Assembly: GCA_031835245.1 (NCBI GenBank)
Contig: JAVKOQ010000114.1
Location: forward strand, 1 to 64,000
Length of the DNA: 64,000 nucleotides
Reading direction: 5' to 3'
DNA from: Balamuthia mandrillaris
Taxonomy: Eukaryota > Discosea > Longamoebia > Balamuthiidae
This document shows, one piece after another, positions 57,883 to 64,000 of the stretch. Within the stretch, counting starts at the first letter, position 1, and each line of letters begins with the position of its first letter. The position numbers were made by a program, and so were the translations under genes. The notes below the pieces were generated by a model. That model was given only the letters and a program-made list of their open reading frames with translations. It was not told the DNA's origin and did no database searches.

Positions 57883-58740
57883 ATTGTTTTTTTTCGACCC
57901 TTAAACTTCTTTCCTGTCTGCCTCTTCTTTCTTTTTCGTTCCCCGGTTCTGTTTTTGTTTTTTTAATTTATTGTGAAGAAAGATAAAGGACGCTTGACTT
58001 ATGAATGCCTCTCATCTCTCACCTCTTGTCTGAGTCTCACAGCTGGGGTTTTGAGGGCTTTTGTTTTCAAACAACAACCCCAACAGTTGATGATTGAAGT
58101 ATTGCTCCGTAGGATGCACTCCTCGATTACTTGCTGCATCACCTTATTGTTTGTCGCACGGACAGGTGGCCAATAGTTTGCAGAATGCTCATTGCCATAA
58201 GAGAAAACGCTCACCGAGGGGGGAAGAAGAAAAGCTGCCTAAACTAAAGGAGCAGTTTTTTTTTTCATCGCATGTTTTCCTGCTCCCTTCTTGTACACTT
58301 CAGTGCAACAGAGATTCAGCACTTCAATATGATCGTGTCGTCTTGAGAAACATTCATGACGACATGAATCAAGCCAGAGGGGGGGGGGCAACAGCTTTGG
58401 TGCGTGCGCGAGGAGAAGCGGAGAAAAAAAAGGGGAAAAGCGGCGGAAAAAAAGCAACCAGAAAAGAAAGAAGAGAAAGGCCTGCCGGCAGGAGAGCGGC
58501 AATAGATTGCCAAAAGCAGAAAACCACGGCCAAGGGGGGTGAGCTTGATGCTAGCACAGGAGCCACTATTTCATCTGTTGGAGAAGGGAGGAGTCGCTGA
58601 AATCATAGGAAGGACTAGCTCTCTGTAGTTATAGGCAATATTCATACGTTTTCACATATTTCATAGCTAGCTAGTGCGGTAACCCACTTGGTATTCGATT
58701 TCAGTGCTGTCTACTCTGTGGCAAAAAAGATAAATAAAGA
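57883..58740. other. Intergenic region between BiP and GNAT gene
   Basis: 858 bases. There is a G10 run near 58379-58388 and an A-rich purine tract to 58480. Small frames on both strands have no family features. I see no RNA gene. Confidence 0.4.
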
Positions 58741-59559
58741 ATGAGCCAAGGCCAAGGCCAAGGAAGAAAGAAGTTTCTCACCTCCGGTGCTCAGCTGTTC
58801 CAACCATGGACCACCCGTAACGGCATGACCGTCAAGCTTCGCTTCATGAAGGAGCTGGACATTGACGACATCATGATCATCCAAAGCGAGCGGTACCGAG
58901 TGGAGTACAGGGAGAGCAAGCAGGAGCTACGCGAGATGCTCGCCTTCTCCCCCAACTCCTGCTTCACCGTGGTCCAGATCCTGCCGCCCGCCACGCGAGG
59001 AAGCCGTCCTCAACGCACCCGCGCACGTCTGGCCCACCAACAAGAGCGCGTGCTGGGCTACACCGTGCTCTTTCCCTGGCGGCGTGACCTGGGCTTCCCT
59101 TGCAGCGAGGACGGCCTCGTGGCCTCCCTGGAGCAGAACGCGGAGGACGAGGACCAAGCGGAGGACAACGCGCTGAGGACCTCCATCAGGGAGGCAAACA
59201 ACAACAGACGGCGAGCCATGGCCACGGCCGAGGACCCCCTCCGCTTCTCCGACTGCGACGTTATGTTCCTCTACGACATGTGCTTGAGCCGCATTTGCAG
59301 GCGCACCGGCATAGGCCGTCGTTTGCACGCCCTTCACGTCTACGTTACCAGGGCCTTTGGCTTTCGGGAGATCCTCGCCATCGCCGTGCAGGGCTCCTTC
59401 GAAATGCGGCACCGCCACCTCGGCTGGCAGCTGCTCTCGGACGTGGCGCCAAAGGGATACGGCACGGAGGCCCGCCCCATGATATACCGCCTTAGCGACG
59501 AGGAGTTTCGTCCTGCCGTCAACCAACCCTACTATGAACGACAAAGGGCTGCTCTTTGA
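58741..59559 (+). CDS. GNAT-family N-acetyltransferase
   Basis: 272 residues, no intron. The fold runs from about residue 30 (VKLRFMKELDIDDIMIIQ), with VLGYTVLF as the central strand pair and the acetyl-CoA loop CRRTGIGRRLHALHVYVTRA (R-x-x-G-x-G) near residue 190. It continues with ILAIAVQGSF, then MRHRHLGWQLL. An acidic/Gln insertion of 50 residues separates the strands. The loop places the protein in the GNAT superfamily, but the acceptor substrate cannot be told. The compact start, ATGAGCCAAGGC, is preceded by an AT-rich leader. Confidence 0.72.
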   Translation: MSQGQGQGRKKFLTSGAQLFQPWTTRNGMTVKLRFMKELDIDDIMIIQSERYRVEYRESKQELREMLAFSPNSCFTVVQILPPATRGSRPQRTRARLAHQQERVLGYTVLFPWRRDLGFPCSEDGLVASLEQNAEDEDQAEDNALRTSIREANNNRRRAMATAEDPLRFSDCDVMFLYDMCLSRICRRTGIGRRLHALHVYVTRAFGFREILAIAVQGSFEMRHRHLGWQLLSDVAPKGYGTEARPMIYRLSDEEFRPAVNQPYYERQRAAL

Positions 59560-59754
59560 TCAGAGTTGCTTTTGTTTTTCTTCCTTCGCATTTTCTCTTC
59601 TTGTTCTTATCCTTTTTCTTCTTGTGTTCTTCCTCTGTGCTCCTTCACTTTCTCTTCTCTGTTGTTGATATACCTGTGATTGTGCGAATAATGTTTTTGT
59701 TTTTTGTACTTGGGTCTTTGTTTGTTGTCTCGCGTTTACATGCAGCGGCAATGG

Positions 59755-61510
59755 TTATGGACCATAACTTACGTCGTTATCCTCGAAGGGCTCCTCTGGT
59801 GTTCGTCTCTTTCGGGACGATGACACCGCAGAGGCGTTGTTTGTTGGCACGTCCCCTTCTTGTTGATGTTCTTCCTCTTGTTGGCTGTAAGAGCCGCTGG
59901 CTTGGTGTGCACTGATAGTATCCTCCGTTCTAACAGAACGAATGCCATCCGTGACTACCACAAACGGCACGGTCTTGGCCTGCATGGATGGACATTTGAG
60001 GAGATGAGCATGTCGATGGCCGTCCTGCCAGTACAGGATAATGCGGTTGGTGCAACTGTGGCCCCAACTCTCGCCCAAGGCTGGCACCAGCTGTCCTTTG
60101 TTGCCAGTAAGAGTGGACGCCGTTATCTTGGTTGTGACTTGATTGATAAGCACCACCTTTGTTTGATGTAGTTGTTAGTTAACATGGCACCATGATGGCA
60201 GTGGTGAAGGGCGACAAACGCACCGCGACTTTGTATTGTTCGGCAATGGCGGTCAGGCTTTGAGCCATGTTGTTCAACAAACGGGTTCGGAGGAGGTAGT
60301 CCTCAAAGTCGTGCCGAAAGTGGAACGCCACGCTATCTAGTACTATTAGCTTTACCTGTTGAAGAGTGTAAAAAGTTAGAATAAGGAGAAATCGAGAACA
60401 GGAGAGAGAGGTGAGTTACTTCAGGATGCGCATCAAGGAATGCTGGTAGAACGTTGCACAGGGCTAGTTGTTCGATGTAGTCATGGACTCTGTACAAATG
60501 AACATTGGAAAGGATTCTTTGCATGCTTAGCGCTTCTAAAGCCTGTTTTCGCTCTGCGTTCTCTTCCGCCAACGTTCCAAGCCAGCGCAACATGGCATCA
60601 GCCATCTGAACCAAACGCTCTATCACAAAACTACCCTCCGTATCTGGTACAAAGCAAGAGTGACAATGACATTATCTCACTGGACATAATTGAAGAGCGG
60701 GGAAAAGAAAGATAAAAAACCAATATAAACACAAGCGCCTCCAGGCCCGCCAAACTCTTTTGGTATCTGAACAGAGGCAGCCAATTGCATTCTTTAACAA
60801 AAATGGTATGGTAACAGAGAGTGAGTTAAAGAAATGGAGTCCCTCGTGAACGAAGGCTGGAAGATTATGTTACCCCATTTGAGTCTTGCCTATGCCTGGT
60901 ACACCGCCTATTTTTAAAGTTCATAGGAGAGGCAACTAACATTAGTATGCTTGGATGAAAGCTGCAACGAAACAAAGAGAAAGGAAGAAAGGAAGAAACG
61001 ACAAGAAAGAACCACATACAAAACTCTGTGAGTTGGGAAGTAGGGACGCCCTGCCCTAACATCAAGTCAATGTCCTCACAAAGGGTGAATATGGACTGCC
61101 GCTCAGCCTCATTGAGAAGCTCTAACGCCGTCTTGCCTTGACAGCGCGAGGAGGAGAACGATGAGGTAGAGCGAGCGGAACTTGGGGCAGACGTCGAGGC
61201 AGAAGAAGAAGAAGAAGCTGCTGGGGAGCCTGCCACACCTGCCGAGTTGTCCTTTATCGTACGCAGAATGCTCAGTGCATCCTCATTGCTTACTTTCAAC
61301 TCTAAGAAACAAACACAAACGAGAAAAAAAAGATCAGAAGAAAAGAAAATCAAAGTAGCAAACAACCAAAACAATCGAACCGGTGGCCAGGTCCAAAGGT
61401 CTGAGCCCATCAAAGTCGCTGACGGTGGTGAAACCCGCGGCAACGATCTTGTTCTTCAACGAAGGCGGAAAAGGGAAAGTGGTGATATCCCGTCCACCAG
61501 GAGTCAACAT
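59755..61510 (-). CDS. RAD51C: RAD51C recombinase paralogue
   Basis: Seven exons (61510-61381, 61301-61020, 60907-60874, 60791-60721, 60643-60420, 60355-60224, 60156-59755) close in frame to 424 residues (human 376). An N-terminal four-helix domain (SLKNKIVAAGFTTVSDF) leads to the RecA core: Walker A GVPGIGKTQ on a 34-nt exon, MQLAASVQIPKEFGG, YIDTEGSFVIERLV, Walker B VKLIVLDSVAFHFRHD and LRTRLLNNMAQ. LVPALGESWGH and a C-terminal KRRTPEEP nuclear signal match human RAD51C closely. It works with RAD51 in homologous recombination and Holliday-junction processing. A Ser/Ala insert of 30 residues lies before the core. Confidence 0.93.
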
Positions 61511-61886
61511 AAACGCGGCGCTACCCTTGCTATCTTTCTTCTTCAACTTTTGGTTGACTTCTTCCCGAGTTTTTTTAATTTCCACAAAAAATTTCCAGGA
61601 AAAATTTCAATCAAAACTTTAATGTAGCGATCAGGAATCGAACCCAAGGAACTTTAATAGATCGCAGATCGCAATTCATCCAAAAGATCGAATGAAAAAA
61701 TTGCAACGAACGCGAAGAAGAAGGAAAAATAGCAGAACCAAAGTATTAAACTCAAAAAAAGTAGTGGAAAGAAGAGGAAAAAAAAAAAACGTAACCCCTT
61801 GCTTTGCCCCTGCTACCTTTTTTTTTTAATACTTTTGAAACAACAAAGAAAACCACACCACAGCAAAACAACACAAACAAACAGAG
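61511..61886. promoter_or_regulatory. RAD51C / START-gene divergent promoter region
   Basis: 376 bases between divergent start codons. It contains a tRNA-like T-arm at about 61625-61650 (see rejected items), A-tracts and a CGTAAC/GGTAGC-type motif near 61792-61820. No gene. Confidence 0.4.
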
Positions 61887-62822
61887 ATGGAGGGGAGTAC
61901 TGCTCAGCCTGAACAACAACAACAACAACCACAGGAGGAACAGCAGCTGACGGAGGAGCAGCTGGCCTACCAGCAGAGGTTCGACAAAGCGGTGGACAAC
62001 CTGTTTGCCTTGGAGAAGGCGGAGGACTGGCAGTTCCTCAAGGAAAACAGAGGCGTCAAGATCAGCAAAAAAGTCGTCCCTGGGAGCCCTGTACGTTTGT
62101 TTTCGTTCCCCTTCAAGCCCTGCATTTTTTTTTGGCTAACGAATTCGTTGTTTATTTTTGTTTTTTTGGGAAAGGCTTCTCTGATGAGAGGCGAGAAGCT
62201 CATGGACTGTAGTGTGGAGGAGTTGAAGGCCATTCTCAGGGCTGTGGAAAGGCGGAAAGAATGGGATCCTCTCACTGCATCCTGCAAGAAGGTCAAGCAA
62301 GTCACTGACCTCTCTGCTATTGCCTACATTCAGTTTGTCACCAGTTGGCCTGGTTTGGCTTCTCCCCTCTTTTTCCTTTTCCTCGTTCTCTTCCTCTCGT
62401 CTTCTCTCTTCTCTCTCTCCCTCCCTCTCTCTCTCTCTCTCTCACTCTCTCGATGTAACGCTTTCTTATCTCGTCTTTCTCTCATTTCGAACATAGTATC
62501 CGTCCGTGATCTTTGCTACTATGCTTCATTCCGTACTTTGGAGGACGGAACCTTGGTCTTTGCCGCCTTCTCCGTGGAGGACAAGGCCTGCCCTCCCGTC
62601 TCCAGCAACGTGCGCGCTGACCTCTTGGCCAGCGGCTTCATCATCCGCCCATTGCAGGACCAAGAGGGCAAGTGTCATGTGACCTATCTCATCCAAGTGG
62701 ATCTCAAAGGCTGGTTGCCGGGGTGGATCACCAACCTAGTCGGCGAGGAGGCCCCCTTGGTCTTGGACCGAATCCAACTGACCATCGACCGTGATAGAGC
62801 TGGCATTCAAGTCTCCCAATAA
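61887..62822 (+). CDS. START-domain lipid-binding protein
   Basis: Exons 61887-62090, 62175-62352 and 62497-62822 close in frame to 235 residues. The N-terminal 30 residues are Gln-rich. A START fold covers the rest: KAEDWQFLKENRGVKISKK, LKAILRAVERRKEWDPL, VRDLCYYASFRTLEDGTLVF, and a C-terminal helix after VDLKGWLPGWITNLV, where START domains usually close the lipid tunnel. No TM segment or other domain is seen, so it is a minimal soluble lipid carrier like STARD2/STARD10. The ligand is unknown. Confidence 0.85.
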   Translation: MEGSTAQPEQQQQQPQEEQQLTEEQLAYQQRFDKAVDNLFALEKAEDWQFLKENRGVKISKKVVPGSPVRLFSFPFKPCIFFWLTNSLFIFVFLGKASLMRGEKLMDCSVEELKAILRAVERRKEWDPLTASCKKVKQVTDLSAIAYIQFVTSWPGLASPLFFLFLVLFLSSSLFSLSLPLSLSLSLSRCNAFLSRLSLISNIVSVRDLCYYASFRTLEDGTLVFAAFSVEDKACPPVSSNVRADLLASGFIIRPLQDQEGKCHVTYLIQVDLKGWLPGWITNLVGEEAPLVLDRIQLTIDRDRAGIQVSQ

Positions 62823-62830
62823 GCGACCTC

Positions 62831-62864
<34 letters not shown>

Positions 62865-63023
62865 TTCATTTGACCATAACCTTACCTAGAGCAAAGTTTT
62901 ATTTATTTATTCAAGTCCTCTCTCTCTCTCTCTCTCTCTCTCGCTCTCTCTTCTCCCACCTCTTTTGTTGTTAACTTTTATACAGGAAACAAAGTGAAAG
63001 ACAAAGCGAAGGGTGGATTTCTT

Positions 63024-64000
63024 TTACAACAAGCCCAACCGCCGGATGGCTTTAAACTGATCAGGTATCTCCATCAACGCTTCGATGGCGAACGACGCAT
63101 CAGCATGCTTCAACGGTGCATGCTTATTCCACTCCACAAACTGAAACTGAAAAAGATAGCAGAGCGAACGTGAGTATCATGTTTAAAACTAAACTAAATG
63201 AGATGAGAGGTAAACATACGTTATCGAAACGACGCGCAGGTAGTCCGTCATCCTTTTGGTTTTTGCCAAGCGTTAGCTCTTCGCGGAACAGAGGAAAAAA
63301 AACCGATACGTACAAACTCTTTCATGGTGTACCAAGGGCCATCGCCAACACCCACAACGATGATGGACAGGGGATGGTTGGTGGCTTCCACGATGGCATC
63401 CACAGTCTCTTTCTCTCTGGTGATCTCGCCATCGGCGATGATGACCAGAATGTGATAGCTTTTGTCCGCTTCCACAATCCGTATTGCTTCTTGAATCTGT
63501 GCAGAAGATTAGGAAGCAGAAAGAAGGATGGAGAAAGAAAGAAAGAAAGAAGAGGAGGAAGAAGAAGAGGAAGAAGAAGAGGAGGAATGAGAAATAACAA
63601 GCAGAGATGCTCATGAGGAAGAGGAGCGACGAACGATTGGAGCAAAGGAAGTGGGGCCACTGAGCAACACTCTGGGGGTGATTTCCTTGTACCGTGCCAA
63701 GGCTTCTTGGAAGCCACGGCAAGGACGCCCATCCGCAAAGAAACGAAACACGCCTTTATCCTTTGTCGTTACGTCTCCTATTCTGTTGGTTAACAAAAAG
63801 TGAAAAAAAAAAACACAAAGAAGACGAACCGAAGCCAAAGCAAGGAATAAGTCGGTCCTCATCAAAAGCTTCCAGAGTGCGACCTAGAATAGAGATGCAG
63901 CGCTCGTATGGGTTTGGCTCGGCCCCTGTCGTGTCATGCAGACTTCTCCCGTAAAAACTGTGTTTTCCATTCCACTCGTTGGACTTGGTGTAGTCGATCC
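63024..64000 (-). CDS. Copine/vWA-domain protein of the RGLG type, 5' partial
   Basis: Exons 64000-63830 (continuing off the window), 63777-63635, 63496-63314, 63252-63220 and 63146-63024. The visible 184 residues are a copine-type vWA domain: [68 protein letters not shown], then [13 protein letters not shown] and [17 protein letters not shown]. The closest layout is the plant/protist RGLG family, which usually ends in a RING finger; here the chain stops after LGLL without one. Either it is a copine-only form or a member that lost the RING. The 5' end is outside the window. Confidence 0.82.

Noticed and set aside
61622-61655. tRNA-like T arm (minus strand TTGGGTTCGATTCCTGA followed by TCGCTAC)
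   Set aside because: No complementary 5' acceptor strand, D arm or anticodon arm is found on either side within 100 nt, so it is at most a fragment.

Overview
The window is nuclear DNA of a unicellular eukaryote. Genes are packed on both strands and most carry short spliceosomal introns (about 55-180 nt, GT-AG, donors mostly GTACGY, GTTTGT or GTATGT, rarely GTAAGT). Low-complexity tracts (poly-Ser, K/E, acidic, CT, GAA and GAAA repeats) are very common in introns and coding regions. The severin-type actin-severing protein, F-box/ankyrin proteins with 'GCPWD' repeats and the Cys-repeat surface proteins suggest an amoebozoan (free-living amoeba, Acanthamoeba/Balamuthia-like). That placement is an inference from gene content and not a proven identity. 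All exon joins below were worked out by hand from splice signals and reading phase; those called with high confidence close in frame. || 1-10 kb: a 5'-truncated Pro/Gly-repeat protein, ribosomal protein L5, a ubiquitin-like protein, mitochondrial-type bL36, a Cys-rich membrane protein, and a 9-exon ABCG transporter with a giant disordered N-terminus. || 10-25 kb: an inverted pair of identical tRNA-Gly genes, a decayed F-box-like gene, tRNA-Cys, a C2 plus YiiX-like papain-fold protein, severin, aminoacylase-1, a tRNA whose two halves lie in circularly permuted order, an F-box/ankyrin protein, a SAM-domain/purine nucleoside phosphorylase fusion, TOM7 and a dual-specificity phosphatase. || 25-39 kb: protein disulfide isomerase, an RFX DNA-binding-domain protein, a two-repeat Myb protein, a SAP-domain protein with an in-frame stop, polyubiquitin, and a 1333-residue protein that carries the RFX extended dimerisation region but no RFX DNA-binding domain. 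|| 39-47 kb: a 935-residue membrane protein with 19 Cys-rich repeats beside a decayed partial copy of itself, an unknown protein, a thymine-DNA glycosylase and a four-TM protein. || 47-51 kb: a Mutator-like (MULE) DNA transposon with terminal inverted repeats built of about 20-bp units and a transposase with a SWIM zinc finger. || 51-64 kb: two very small membrane proteins, a MYND-finger/acyl-protein-thioesterase-like fusion, a 2-oxoglutarate oxygenase with a frame break, BiP, a GNAT acetyltransferase, RAD51C, a START-domain protein and the 3' part of an RGLG-type copine-domain protein. || Working links: BiP and PDI are ER folding partners, and each has a TTACGTGG octamer upstream, consistent with shared unfolded-protein control. 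RAD51C and TDG are DNA repair genes. The two RFX halves lie a few kilobases apart and may together supply one RFX function. The most unusual items are the permuted tRNA, the split RFX pair and the MULE whose terminal repeat appears to supply a start codon.
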